A DNA stretch of 64,000 nt from Orthonyx spaldingii (GCA_013397795.1 VZTJ01000255.1:194756-258755), one strand, 5' to 3'. Positions 41,546 through 55,635 are shown, counted from the first letter of the stretch. Made by a program: numbers and translations. The notes: generated by a model from the sequence alone, not told the origin.

Positions 41546-42818
41546 AACTGGTAGCCGCCATATATCCATACTCAGAAAGTACAAATAAAAGGCAGGAAAA
41601 ACAGAGGTTGTCAGGAGGACAGGGAGCACAGCTAATCCATGGCACACCTGGTTGATCTATGCGTTCCTACCACCTATCATGTCCTAATCAAATGCACATT
41701 GTGGCACCCTTGGCCAGAGGGCACTATCCTTTCCCCTTCAGCAAAACACAAGCCTAAATCCTTGTAGTGCTGTTTCAGCTTCTATCTGTTGTACGCGATT
41801 TGAGTTTTGTTTTGTCACAAATCATAATGCTTAAAAAATGCATTATCATCAGAATGAAATAAACACGTGTCTATATTTATGCATGTTTATAATGAATTAT
41901 TTGGAGAGACAAAAGAACATACTCAGATGCACCTATACACATAGATGGAAATATTTATCTACTCATTGTCACATAGGGGTATTGTCTAGGTTTGCATTAG
42001 TACCAGGTAGTACGTTTGTAGCCTTTCATAGAATCTGCAAATATGTAGTTCAAAACATTTACAGAACATACATTTAAAACTGCCAGGAACAGGAAGGCTA
42101 GGTCTCAGTATTTTGTTTGCAGGGTTTTTTTTGTAATTGTGACCTTTTAAAGGAAAGTATAAATTCTAGATGAACTGATGTCATAAAGTTGGCCAAGTAA
42201 GGAACTAATTTATATAAACTCACGTATGAGATATCGAGCATCTGGCTCTTGCTGTAAAATGCATAAAAAGCACCTAAACCCAGTATTTATGTTGGACACT
42301 AGAGATCCAGTTATCAGGCTTTACAGTGATTGCTGTCACTTTACTTTTTAGCTGTTCTTTATTATATATCCTCTACTGAGTTCTGGTTTTCCCCAGGTAG
42401 CTGGAATTCCAAGATTTTTGATCATCAATCAAGTCCTGTAGAATGATAGAGAATAAAATAGAACTCTTTTTGAGGCAGCTGATATATATCTGATTTCCTG
42501 CAGTTCCCACATAAACAAAATTTCTTTAAACAGCTAAACTGACTTAAGCAAGAGAAGTGGAAGTTAAGACCTGCAGCTGTAGTCCTACAGCAGGATCTCT
42601 CTGCATGAGACCATGGCAGGAGTGGAGCTTCGCTCATAAAATCTTTGGAGCAAAAGGATACAATAGAATTGTCAGTAAAGATACAACACTGAGCTAATCT
42701 CTGTAATGGTGGAGCTGGAGATTCATTTAATAACGCTCACATTTTTAGGAGTGCACTCTGTGAATATTCTTTAGAGATTTAAATAATTGCCAAGATGTCC
42801 ATCATGATAAAAAATCTT

Positions 42819-42834
42819 CCCCCCCCCCCCCCCC
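42819..42834 (+). repeat. Poly-C run, 16 bases
   Basis: Sixteen consecutive C in an AT-rich setting. Such long G/C homopolymers are rare in vertebrate DNA and are error-prone in sequencing, so the exact length is uncertain. Confidence 0.9.
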
Positions 42835-45800
42835 AAATGCTGTGAAATAGAGGAATTAGTTAATTTATATCAATTTATCTAATAACTGTAAATGTGAGCA
42901 AAATATCATTTGCTACAAATCCTTGATATAAATCTTTTTGGTAATTATATTAAGTAGTTCAATTATTCTAACTTTGTCTTTTTCTATTATTTTATATATG
43001 CTGCACCTGTAGGATCACCTTCAGTGAGATGTGACCTAGGATAATTTTGGTTCTTCATAGTTCTGTGTGGCTGAGTTGCCAGCTAGGGTTAAGCCATGAC
43101 AATGTTCCACAGGAAAGAAGGAAAATTTGATTTTCAGTCCCTTCCCTAGTAGATAAATGATTGTGTATCTTAATTAAAATAGGTACTACATAAAAGGAAA
43201 ACATTATATCATTCAATCAGAATATGGGCAATTGTCCTTCCAACAAAGATAACTTGACCATTTTGCTGACTGTTTTGAAGATCACTTCCAGGCATGTAAG
43301 CTAAGGAGACGTATTCTCTATTCTCCATTATTTATAGTCCAGAATCATGATTTATTATTTGAGGACTGTCCAGTGACCCCAACTGAAACTTCTCTTTTAA
43401 ACAAAAAATGACGCATTGCAAATAGAAATCTTTTCCATTAAACACTCTTCTGAATTGCAAATGAAAACTAATTCCATTTAAAATATGGACAAATTCATGA
43501 ACAATTTCCCTCTACTGGTAGAATACCCAAGAAAGATAAACAGATAAATCATATTGTGAAACTTATCCCTCCACAACAACATCATTTATTTGGGGCAAAA
43601 CCATGCAAGAAGAAAGTAGGTACTACCTTAGTGCTGACTGACCTTAGTTCTGACTGGCCATAATCTGTTGGGTTTTGCACAAAGGAAGCACAGTCTGGTA
43701 TGAAAGAGCACATTGCCTCAAGTAACCATTCATCTCAAATACATGTCTCAATCCATCTCATCTGCTTTAATCTACAAGCAATGCAGCCATTTATAATGGG
43801 ATTCTACAGGCAGTGAATGGATCACAGGGGATCTTCAGAGGAGCAGTAAGCCAAAGACAGGCCAGAAATTTTTGTGGCTATGCATCTACATTTTCTCAGT
43901 CCGCTTCATCTTGCCTACATTTTTTCTTGATCCATCAGTTTTAATGCAGCTAATCACCACCATTTCCATTCATTAAAATGAGATCCCTAAGGTAGAAAGG
44001 AGAACTGAGGACACCCTTGGATAACAGGTGTTCTGAAAGCAGCCAAAAGAAGTGTCACAGGTTATGCACTCAAATTATGTCCTTCGTTACTAGCCAACAC
44101 TAAGCATTTTAAATGTAAGGGACATTATCGTTTGTCTAAGCAGGTTTGGTAGGATCATGGCTGCATGGTGATCCAGTGGGACATTGTCCTTGGAAGAAGA
44201 GCACAGCAAGTCCTCAAAAGCATTTGTTAGCTTCTGACTGTAACGTGTTCTGATCTGCTCCATACAACTGCTGTCATGCATTTTTTTAATGGATATCCCA
44301 TTGTCACACACGAAAAGGCTAGATTTTTCCCTCAGAAATTCAGAAACTGCTTCTTCCTCCCACATGTGGGATGCTTGTACATACACAGCTCCACGAGGAT
44401 AGTTGCCACCCTCGCTGGCCAACCCATCTTAGCCTACCAGTACATGTTTTTTGGTGAGTTCACCTCCATTTTTCAGTAACAGCGTGAAGAAAAGCTTGCA
44501 GAAGAGTTCTATCTCTACGTGGACTTTCCACTTAGAAAGTGGCTTTCCTCCCTTTTCAGTATATATTTTTTTGTCCTGTGCTTCATCAAGGATCACATAT
44601 GGGCAGTAATAATCATCTAAATATATATGGGGAAGAGGGAGGAAGCTGCCAAGACATTACTTAGGAAAGAATATGCAGATTTTGGTGGTTCACAAGCTGA
44701 CATATGTTTGCAATGTTATGGAGCTGATGCTGCAAAAAAAAGAAATTGAATCCAAAGATCACACTGAGATGTATAAAATGGAGGGTAGCTTGCAAAATGC
44801 ATTAGTAGTAGGGCTCATAAAGATAGTGTACCTCAAAAAAAACTTCGTTTATTGAAGAGCAATCTTAAGGAAAAGTGTTGATCCATATGCCTGCTCTCAG
44901 AACAGAAGCTCCAATTGGTGCACTGCTGCTTTTCTGGGAATAGTCTTGGGAGACATCAAGCTAAGAGTGACTGTAATTTCAGCAGATCTTCTTTTACTCA
45001 TTTTATGAGTTTGCTTAATTCTTTATTCTTGAAATGTGGTTCTTACTTTTGCTGGTTTCTGTGAATCACGAATTCTTACCATATTCATTGTCACTGTTGT
45101 CCAAAGTGCTCTTTCTTTTGGATTCTCAAGCACTTCTTTCCAACTCTGCTCTTCAACCGCTGTAGGTCTGTCAATACTGTGTACCTCAGATGAAGGGTTC
45201 GAATCCTTAATGTTTCCTTCTCTCTCCCCCATCATTCTGAACAAGTTATACTTTTTCTATGAAACTGTCAGTCACCAGAGTTACCCCATCACCTTTTGGT
45301 GATGCCAGTTCAGTCATAGTTTTGGTTGTGCATGAAGCATTCCAGCGACTCTTGCTTATTTCTCACACTTCTTGCCTTACTATCAAGTCATTTAAATTTG
45401 ATGGATAAATTTAATAATGATAGAACAGTGGGAGAAAGTATTAAAAATAGGATAGTGGATCAATCTCCTCTAGTTTTAGACATTCAAGCTGCTGCTTTCT
45501 TCTCCTAGTTTAAAGCTTTAGTAGATCACTAGATTAGTAGACAGAACAAAGTTGCTTTTCCCCTTTCCTATAGGGCAGAACATACCCTAGGTCAACATAA
45601 TATTACTACATGTACAGGAAACCAAACATTTATTGGTGACATCATCTCACTGCATTCATTTTCTCACCTATGAGAACATCTGCTGAGCTCTGTTCTCACC
45701 TCTGTTCCTAGAGTCAGGTAGAAAAATTCAGTGACTCCTGAAAATATTGTTGACAATACACATCTGAAAAAAAATACAACATACATATTCACAATGCATG

Positions 45801-47928
45801 TTTCATTAAATAAGTGCTCACAATGTTTATTCAATAATTGGCCTACTCATTACACATGCAACATTCATCATGCTGTATATGCACAATTTGTTCTGGCACT
45901 TCCCACCTTTGAAAATGTGACTATGCAAAAGTAATTTAACAAAAGAAGTTGTTTAATGTGGTACTGTGTAATAGTACATGTACTTTTAAAGGAATGTTTT
46001 CAAAGGCAATTTCAGACTTGGTCACAAAAACAGCCCTAAAATAAATGTGCAATATTAGTTGACTTAGTCAAACAACTTCTTTGTATTGCAGTATTCTTAT
46101 TCTGAACTGGAGCTGTACTGATGTGACCAGAAGGACACCATAAAATTTGGCTATCTATTTGAGCATAGATCAGCAATAATTCACAAATTTCAGGGCTGCA
46201 AATTCTGGTTTAGTTGTGTATTTTTTTTAAACTCTAATCACAGGGATCAATAATGGAGGCAAAGGAGAAAATCCAGTATCATTTTCATTCAATATTAATA
46301 AATCAATAGTGGTCTATATTGATAGTGGTCCCTGTAGGCAAAGTTCACTGCAAAGGTTCAGAGGATGAAGCACCAGTTGAACAAAGTCACCTGCTGGGCT
46401 AATAGAATTGCAAGAATTTATCCACTCTGGCATTTAACTGTGCAGTTTCCCAGCCTTCGCTTCTGATGACTCTTGCTCACTTCAGCAGTGCATGCCTCTA
46501 ACCCATTAGATTTGACAGTCACAGATGGTTTCACAGAAGTTTTTCTGGTATATTGGCTACAAAAGCTGGTTTGGATTGGAATCAAGCTGTTTATTGTTGA
46601 GTATGATGTAACACATCGATGGTGGTGAATCAATTATGTGTTTCTGCAATAGCCTGCACGCAAAAATAGCATTTACTGCCAAGCAGTAAAATTATTAAGT
46701 AGAAAATCTGGAATCTGTTTTTTTCAGGTGACTAGAGAGAACATTACCTTTTAAAATCATCTGGAGTTTCCCATAAGCCATCCAAATTTACAGCAATGTA
46801 GGCAGCATGCTCATCAGCTGATGGGTATAATGATGAATTATGTGTTAGTTGCAGTAAATCTGGGTGTACTGTCATACTCTGCACTCCAGTGACCAGATTG
46901 TCACAGACTGTTTGCATGCCTTTCCTCTTCCTCAGGCCCAAACATACTTTATCTTGAGCACAAAGCTGATGGAACAACAGTATGTGCTTGTCCCTGAGCT
47001 AGGCTGCTATTCTCTTTTTCTATGAAGGTTAATTCAAAACCCAGGGAAGACAGACAAATTTCCATATGTCTTACAGCACACTTTTGATGTGGGCTTTTTT
47101 TTCCTACCTTCTGCACTCAGAAGCTTTTGTCTGCACAATTTAATGCTCTGCCACAGAAAAACCTTGATTTGTTCTGTTCATTGCTTTTCATTACATCTCA
47201 AGAGAATGAATTTAGCCCAGGTTCTATCTAGGCACTATTCCACATACTGGTAAAATCTAAGATAGCAAAATGTTCAGTTAGTCAGACATGACTACCAGAA
47301 AAGTAAGCAAACAATAAACAAACAAATCAACATTTTCATTTGATAGGAAAAAAAGTAGGCATAAAGGAAAAAAACCAACAATGTAAGAGCATCACAACAT
47401 CATGTTTTATTTTTGTGTTTTCAGAATTTCCTTACTTATGCCGTTGAAATATTGGTGTATAGAATCTGTTGGTTGGGTACAGAATTCAAGCCTTAAAAAG
47501 TGTTCAGATATTGTCTTACACTTCTATAATAATTATATGTGGGACGTGATATGTTCTAAGTCATCGTTAAAAATTGTCACCCTCTTACTTCTGGGGAACA
47601 ACGAAAATTTAATCATGTTAATTAAAAAGTAATTTTAAAAAAGATCCAGTCAAAATGGATTTCTTAAACATAGCCACCATGAAAGTTTTGTAAGAACCTT
47701 GCATGGTTAGTAAAATGGGAGTGCATACAGCGTCCCTTAACATACACTTTCTCCTCCAAACAGTTCTGTTTAGCTTCTTTTAAAGGGCATAGAGCATTTT
47801 CTCAATGAAGATAAGATGTGGAGATGGAATTTCTTTTTTTTTTTAATTTTGTCAAAATTATGGAAGAGCTAAAAAGACATTGCATAATGTTTTCTGAATG
47901 CATATTCTCTCCAAACGCATCTATTACA

Positions 47929-47943
47929 TCTCTCTCTCTCTCT
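47929..47943 (+). repeat. (TC)7 dinucleotide microsatellite
   Basis: Seven TC units in a row, the only clear dinucleotide microsatellite I noticed in the window. Confidence 0.85.
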
Positions 47944-49838
47944 GTAATCCACCAGGTACTGGTAGCTATATTCTATATACTCCATTCTTATAGTACACTG
48001 GCCACTTGATAGAAAAAATTCCCCTGGCACAAAGTCTTGTTGCAGCAGCCAGACATATTAGTGAGTACTAGTCTGCATCTAACATTACTTAGATTCAAAT
48101 AAAATTTTACTAAACAATCTCACGTTCAAAATTCTCTTCGTCCTAGTCATTAGTGGCCCAATTCCAAATATGTTGATGGAAAAACTCTCAAGAGCTTTAT
48201 TAGTCTTTGGGCTGAGCTGTCAAATAACTACATTATAAATCCTATTCTTTTTTACAGTTTCTTTCCTTTTGACCCAACAGTAGAAAATCAGGCTATTCAA
48301 AATGCTTACCACACACAGCACTTATTCTGCAGTGAGAATGAATCTCCATTTCAGATGCAAAACCCTTGGGTAAAGGAAGGGATACAGTTCACTAGCTTTT
48401 ATGTATTCATTGGAGAGATGAGGGAGGTTTTGTTTATACCTTTCATCAGAGAAGATGCAATCTAAGGTGGATTTCCTTAGACAAAGCATTTAGGAAAGTC
48501 AAAAATCTGTGAAATATGATCCAGGCTACTTAATGTAGGTATCCAGCTACATTATTGGCAGTATATGAATTCTACAGGAAAGACTAAAGTGACTGTAGCT
48601 GCATGAGACTCAGGCTATCTAGTGGTACAGATACATTCTAAAATAATATCTATGGTTTAACTCATGGTTAATTTTTTTAGTAATAGACGGTGGTGACGCA
48701 CCTTATGACATTCTCAATAGTTTTGCACTTAGAAGACTTACTTCAGAAGTGTAGACATTAGTTGCAGGATCTTCACCTGTGGATAATGAGGTAAAACCAA
48801 TGTCCCCTACACCCTAGTATCTGTGGTATTCTGCTAGGAGCAACCACTGGACTCTAGACAGTTCTGGTTTGATTCCTCAACTCTTTTGGCCACCATCTTT
48901 TGAAGCTGATCACTGCATCTGGTGTAAAAGAATTACAGAGCCTTATTTACTTGACATTTACAGCTTTTGTTGGAAAGTCCATTCATCTAAATACTCATAA
49001 GATAAAATCTGAAAAATTCACTAGGACTAAGACTATGGCAAACTGCAAGTCTCTCTTACCTTGCCCAAGAACCCCAAGGAAAAGGCAGAGATTAGGTGTC
49101 CCCTTTCCCACATTCCTCCACCATGATTCTTCTCTATCTGGTGACACAGTGACTGCACAATGATCACCTGCACAACTTCCTGGTAGTGTGGGCACATACC
49201 TACTAAGCTTGAGAAACTTCCAGAACCCAGGACAAACAGACAAATGTTTATTAATGACATTATACAAAGGGTGAAACATCCCATCGCTGTGAACTGAGGT
49301 GCTTATGCAGTAAAACATCACTGGAAAATACGTGAAAAGTAATCTGTCTGTATCCAGCCTGTTAAAGGGACATTCAGCTCTGTGCTCACTGGACAGCCTG
49401 CCCACCTTTAAAACAGTCTGCACAATCTCTTTCACTAAATCTGCTCCCCTCTTTCTCCATTTTGCAGAAGATTAAACAATAGCATCACACTGATCATTTG
49501 CATCATCCACATAAGAAATGCTTATGTGAGTATGTTGTACTCTTGTTATTTCTGTCAAAGACATCTGTTCTGATATTGAAATATTTCTTGGACTGCATAA
49601 AAACACAAAACTTTAAGTTACACTACAAATCAAATTAATGTGGGGCAAAACATCACATTGTCACATATTTTCTAAATGTGGTGTTGTTCAAAACCACGCC
49701 TTTTCATTTGAAAACTTTTTCAAGATAATTTTTTTTTAAAGTCACAGTTTTCAGTAATTATGATATTATTCTGCACATCTAGCTTTATTTGTTCCTAAAA
49801 TATTAAGGGCATCTTCTGAAGCATGTGCAATGCCCTGG

Positions 49839-49858
49839 CTGCAATTAATTGATTGCAG
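49839..49858. promoter_or_regulatory. Perfect 7-bp inverted repeat around a TAATTG spacer
   Basis: CTGCAAT and ATTGCAG are exact reverse complements separated by six bases, TAATTG, which is itself a homeodomain-like core. The arrangement could be a symmetrical transcription-factor site or simply chance. Nothing else in the sequence supports a function. Confidence 0.2.
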
Positions 49859-52074
49859 TTTCTGCTACCAGAATTATGCTAAGATTTGCAACAGAAATTA
49901 GAATATGTCAACTAAAATCTTCATCAAGTTGTAATTTTTCAAATGGTTGGTCTATAATATAATCTCCTTACTTATTTTTGTAACTAAGTTTGGTGGTTCA
50001 TAAGTCACTGAACTTATTGCAACTCTTAATCATGAGAAGGTCACAAGGTTCAGTTAAATTAGGTATTGTCACTGGATATATTAATTTACTGCAGTAAATT
50101 ACAGCCAGACTGCACTACTCTCCATGTAAACGCATTTTAGCATTCAGTAAGAAAACTTGGCAGGTCTGAAAATGCTTTCTAAGGCTGATGTCTGTTGTGT
50201 AACAGACATGTCAACAAATGTCGACATTTTTCTTTATCTATTTGGTCTTTCCTGACAGAGAATATATTGTTTTATAAAAGGTCTTGACTATGGTACTTCA
50301 TTCAAACAAAACACAGCAGTGGCCACTACATGCAGTTTGAACTAAGCAAGGTCGTAAAAGCTGAAGCTTTGATGTTCTAAAATTAAGGGTCAAAAAAGAT
50401 GTGCTCCATTATCTCTAGATAATAAAAGATATCAGGTCATATTTCAGCTCATTCAATGACCATCTTGTTTATTCATAGCACTGAAGAAATGGTTACATTT
50501 TCACAAAGGATAAGTACTAGAGCTTTCAAAATATCATCTTGTTCTGAGACACTGATGAAGTCAGGGCACTAGATTATACTAGCTATTACTTACACTGAAA
50601 CATACATGTAAGGGTCATGTTCAATGAATGAAATTCAGAATAATAATAAAATGTAGACTGTTGAAGATAAAACCAGTCTTGAAAACTCTCCTTCATCAAT
50701 GCTTTTGAAATTGTCCACTTGAACTTCTAAAACCTCTTACTTTGTGACTCTGAATATTCTTAGAAACTACACAGTTTAGACATGTCAAAGAACTCATGGT
50801 TAAGCTCAACCATAGGTCGAGTTCCAAAAAGCTAGATAATCTTCTGACTAAGTTTCTGGAAACACTTTATCTTGAAATTATTTCTTGAAGATGGATGTTT
50901 ATTGCACTGACAGACTCAAGATCCCCAGAAAATATGTCAATAACCTTTTCATTTTCTTTTACATCAGAAGCAGAACTAAAACCACACCCTTTGGAAATGA
51001 CACAATGCAGAAGACATTTCTGCAGGGACTAGAGTTCATTGGTGCTGTGTCTATGAGAGCATTCAAACAATTTTGCTACTGGCTTCTTTGGCATAAGAGG
51101 GATATGAGAGAGAGAAACAGAGGAAAGTTTTAATATAAATTGTGGGGTAAGAAGACAAACTCCCCTGGACTTGAAGGAGAGCACAAGAGCAACTTTAACT
51201 ATGTAAACTGCCTTTGTTTGAAGGGTACTTAGAGACTGTCCTTTTCAATAACAAAGAAACAAAAAAAAATATCTGGAACACGTCCTAGATTTTCCTGAGG
51301 GCAGGATGCATTTGGGCTGATGGAGTAATCAGGTCAGTAGTGCTAATTTTCCACTGGACAAAGTTATACTGGTCATAGGACAATCTGTCCAATATGAAGC
51401 AACCCTCACTGTAGTGTTGGTGTCCTGCTCAGTCACACCAGTTCCCAAAGGAACTTATGTCTATCTCCAAATGAAAATGTCCAGGGGTTGTTTGCAACCT
51501 AGCAGTCCTTAGTTTATTCTGTTCTTTCTTGACAATAAGAGGTCAGTTAATTCTTCGACTTCATGCTTCACAACAAAAAAAGAAAAAGTACTTTAGTTTG
51601 TCCTTAAAAAGAACAATAAGAATAATAATTCACTTTGGAAATTAAATAATTTCTTCATGTTAAAGCAGAACAGTTACACCTCACTTAATTGCCAGCACCG
51701 GAGCCTTTGATTTTAGAATAAAGAACTCTAGTTTATTTCTAATTATTTTGCAAGTAAAACGTGTATAATTGGCAAAATCATGGGTTGTTTTAGAGGAGAA
51801 GTACAGTCTCCCTAAGCTTGTTGCAAATAGTGTATTTTACACAGTGGGTTCTTTCTTCTTGTTCTTGGTAGTGGCCCCTTACTCTGTGTCAGTAAGGGGA
51901 CAGCACATATTGGGCAGCAATACTGAACAGCAAGTGACAGAAGTTTGAAAAACATGGCCAACAAGGTTCAGTGAAAGAACTACATTTGTTTTACCAGCAA
52001 AAGAGATTATTCTTGATACAAGTCTTCAGATACATGAAAGGTTTCTCAATAGATTTGGTCTCCTCAGGAGGCAG

Positions 52075-52156
52075 ATAAAGTAAAGTAAAGTGTGTAAAGT
52101 AAAGCATGTGTAGTAAAGTAAAGTAAAGCAAGTAAAGTAAAGCAAGTAAAGTAAAA
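52075..52156 (+). repeat. (TAAAG)n pentanucleotide microsatellite, interrupted
   Basis: About 80 bases built of TAAAG units with a few GTGTG and GCATGTGTAG interruptions. It ends in TAAAATACAC. No adjacent mobile element is visible. Confidence 0.9.
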
Positions 52157-55100
52157 TACACAGTTGCAAAAGGTAGGAGTTACTGAAACAATTTGCTTTT
52201 CGGTAAGTTTTCAAATCTATTTGCAAATGTTCTATGTACCTTTAACACTTATGAGACACGTATTCTTCTGTATTTGCTGTATATTTCTAAATCAGTTCCA
52301 CGGTTGAATGACAACATTTTTTCCTCCATGTTTGCTCCTCCTATTTTATTTTATTCCATTGTCATGTAATATGGTAGAAATTGCAAGAATATATTTGGTT
52401 TTTCTAAAGAACTAAAATTAATCATTAGCAATACCAACATTTTCCCTAAGTGTCCATTTAAATCTAAGCTACAAATATAACTGAAAGAAACATCAGTTAC
52501 TGTAATTTTTACTTTGTATTTTAACATTTGATAATTTTAAAGTGTCATATTTTATCTGAGGTATTATGAGGAATAATGAATGTTAAAATTTCTTTAAACT
52601 TCCTAAGGAAAGTCTGAAAAGCTGTGAGAACTCTTTTGTCTGAATTTTTCAGTTACAGTGCAATTTCCTCAAAATAATTCTGATTTCCAAACATTTATAT
52701 TTTAAGTAGTGTAAAGGAAAAAAATTGTTCCTGAACTAAAATAAATTGCTTTCTCCTAAAAGTGCTATGAATTATCATTACCAGATTTATATATAATCTG
52801 AATTTCTTACCAAGGAAGTTAATATTCATCAGCAAAGTTAAATGACTGCAGAGCCATCCAAGCATGTACTGCTTGATAGAAATTGTTTCACTGTTCTTAA
52901 AATAATCTTTTATCCTGGGTTTGAAGAAATCTACTGTACTCAAAAGAAATACCTTCCAGTTTGTGGCAAACAAAAATCCAAAAACTTATTAACTGCTAAG
53001 ACTTAAAAATCACACATTTAGATGAAGTTTAAAATGCATTTATGATTATGATTGCATTTTATCTTTGATGGCAGTTGCCAACAACTATAAATACTGAACT
53101 TTTCTAATAAAGTACTTTTCTTCTTGTTATTATTCAGGAGATGATTTCAATATTTTTCCTTAGGATTGAAGAGCCCAGTGTTAAGTGCTTAATAATAACT
53201 GCTGGAGGCTAATGTTTTTAATTCTTTTTTTCCTAAATCTAACAAGTAAGGTCATATGAGTGCTTTCATGCAACCATTCATTATAGGCAAACACAGTTTT
53301 CTTCCATTAGAGACTGATTTTATGTAGGAGTGTTAGCTTGGTCTTTTGAAGAACAATAATGGTCTAGAAGGAAAAAGCTTTATGAGAAACAATATCCCCA
53401 CATTTTCAGTGCAGAAAAAATTATGTCACAAAGTGCTTAGCTAATTCAAACTCTGTGCATATCTGTGTATATACAATTTTATGCATACAGCTTTTACTTT
53501 TCTAATTGCATTAAAAGGCAGTAAAGCTCACTTTCTTGAGGATTCAAATCTTCTGAGTGACACACATTATGATCTCATTTTGAGTTAGCCTTTTATCCTT
53601 GTTCTACTGGCATTCCTGGGCAATTCCACTTCTATTCCTTTGCTTGAGCAGAGCTGACTGTCACAAACCAAAGCTGGAGAGTAGTAATAGGTCTCAGTCA
53701 TGCAGACACATCTGCCAACAGAAATAGAAATGTGTAGACCCCTCTTCAAGGTGGAAAATTTCACACACCTTACATGACACAACATTGAAACAATAATTAG
53801 GACAGGAAAATGTGGAGAAGAAGAAAGAGATTTATAATACTAAGTGCAGGACAATTAGAAGGATACATTTGCATAATAGAAACTGAAGCTTAATAACATA
53901 GCTCTAATGATACCAGCTGCACACACAGGGATGACCTAGATGTAAACTGGAATATATTGTTTCAGCCACACAAATGCAGCTGAAAAAGATTGAATTGGCA
54001 TAGTTCTCTAGCGTCTCTACTGGTTCAAACTGAAAACTCTCCTTTTTTTAATTTGTAGCCCATTCCTAGTTCTGCTCTGTCAGTGGTTGCTGTATCAGTC
54101 ACAGGAAAAAGAGCTTGCCTGCAGCATAGCCAGCACCCTGGTGTGACTGCAAAGGACAAAATATACTTCCTTGATAATGTGGCCAAAGATACAATCAAGG
54201 GGCTAGAGGGAAAATACTTTTTGTTTGCTTGCTTATTAAAAAAATGCAGTCACTATAAAACTTTGTGTTTGCTCACAGGCACAGAAGAGTTGTCAAAAAG
54301 GTTCCTATTTGCAAGTGTTGACTGAGCTGAGAGTCCGAAACCTGCTCCACAGATATCCTGATGCTGCAAAAGATTAAAATTAGAGAGCGGATTGCAAATT
54401 TAGTTATAAAGAATGTGCTCAGACACTGGCACTCTTCATTGAACCTTCTGACCAGTAGGACAATACTGTCATGGCTGCAGATGGGACCTCATTGGGCTTA
54501 TGAGCAGGTAGAATGTGCTTGTACGATATTATTTTGGGTGTGCTTACCTGGCTGCCACAGCCTACAGCCAGCTGGCCAGACAGTGGTTGTGCCCTGAAGT
54601 TCAGACTGCATGAACAGGCAGACAAATGATTAAATAAAGTGGGGTGTGACTCTAGGGGGTTCTCTTAAGCACTATAGACCAATTTTCCACGAACCATTTT
54701 TATTTTCCAGGTATGCCCTGATTTGCCTAGCTTGAAGCAGTAGCTTGCTGAAAAGTTTTAAAAAAAAAATCAACATTAAAGGGGAAAAAAGGATAAAGAA
54801 AGAAAGAATTTTTGGGAAGGAACTTGCATGAAGCTGCCAGATAGAGACATAATGAAAAAAACTTCCAACTCAAAAAACTCCCAAAAAGTGGCAAAGGAGA
54901 GATGTTTCTTGGGCAGAGCCCTAGGGTGCTTGGCTTTGAAGTTAGGTTATATATGACTGCTGCTGTGCAGGAAAATATGCAAATAAATGTCGATGATATT
55001 TTTTACTTCATGTCAGCAAGGAAAATAGCCTCATCAAGTCTCAAATCGTGATTTTCCATGCACATTCCTGCAATTTTTTTGGCTATAATGTCATAAATCA

Positions 55101-55549
55101 TATAAGAAAAGTCAACTTGAAGGTGAAAAACCAAACAAACCAGATAATGAATATCTGAATGATCTTTTATATTTCTCTCAAAAAATTAAGCATGGCATAA
55201 AAGCATTCCTTTTAATGTCTCTGAAACATTTTCTGTTAGAAAAGATCACTAAAACAGAATTTTTTTTTTGCATAAAGTCACATTGCTCCTAGTCAATGGT
55301 AACATGGTAAAAATAGATTCAAGCAATAAACAATTGCCTTGCTATGAAAACATTAGCTCAAGAAATGTACAAATGAGCCAATACATTTTGGAGAACCAAT
55401 CAATTAATAATAACAACAAAAAAACCCAAGTAAGGACACAGAGGAATTTATTAACATTTGGTACTGTGTTTTCAAAAAAATATTTCTCATTGCATGTGTT
55501 ACTGGCACACACTTCAGAACTAATGATAGCTCCTTGCAATTAGGTATTT

Positions 55550-55635
55550 GAAAGATGCAAAGAGCTTGGGGAGGAAACATGATAACATCATACATTAATA
55601 TCTGGAAGATATAAAGAGCTCGGAGAGTAAACCTG
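55550..55635 (+). repeat. Imperfect direct repeat, about 32-bp units 54 bp apart
   Basis: The segment at 55550-55582 (GAAAGATGCAAAGAGCTTGG and onward) is repeated in diverged form at 55604-55635 (GGAAGATATAAAGAGCTCGG and onward). The copies share most positions, including AAAGAGCT and a following GA-rich stretch. Confidence 0.55.

Noticed and set aside
44570..44620. VILDEAQD on the minus strand, resembling the Walker B box of UvrD-type helicases
   Set aside because: No Walker A motif or other helicase motif occurs upstream or downstream in any frame. A short match of this kind is expected by chance.
48995..49435. 146-codon open frame on the - strand
   Set aside because: No family resemblance, and an overlapping open frame runs on the same strand. 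Its length is within chance expectation when many frames are scanned.
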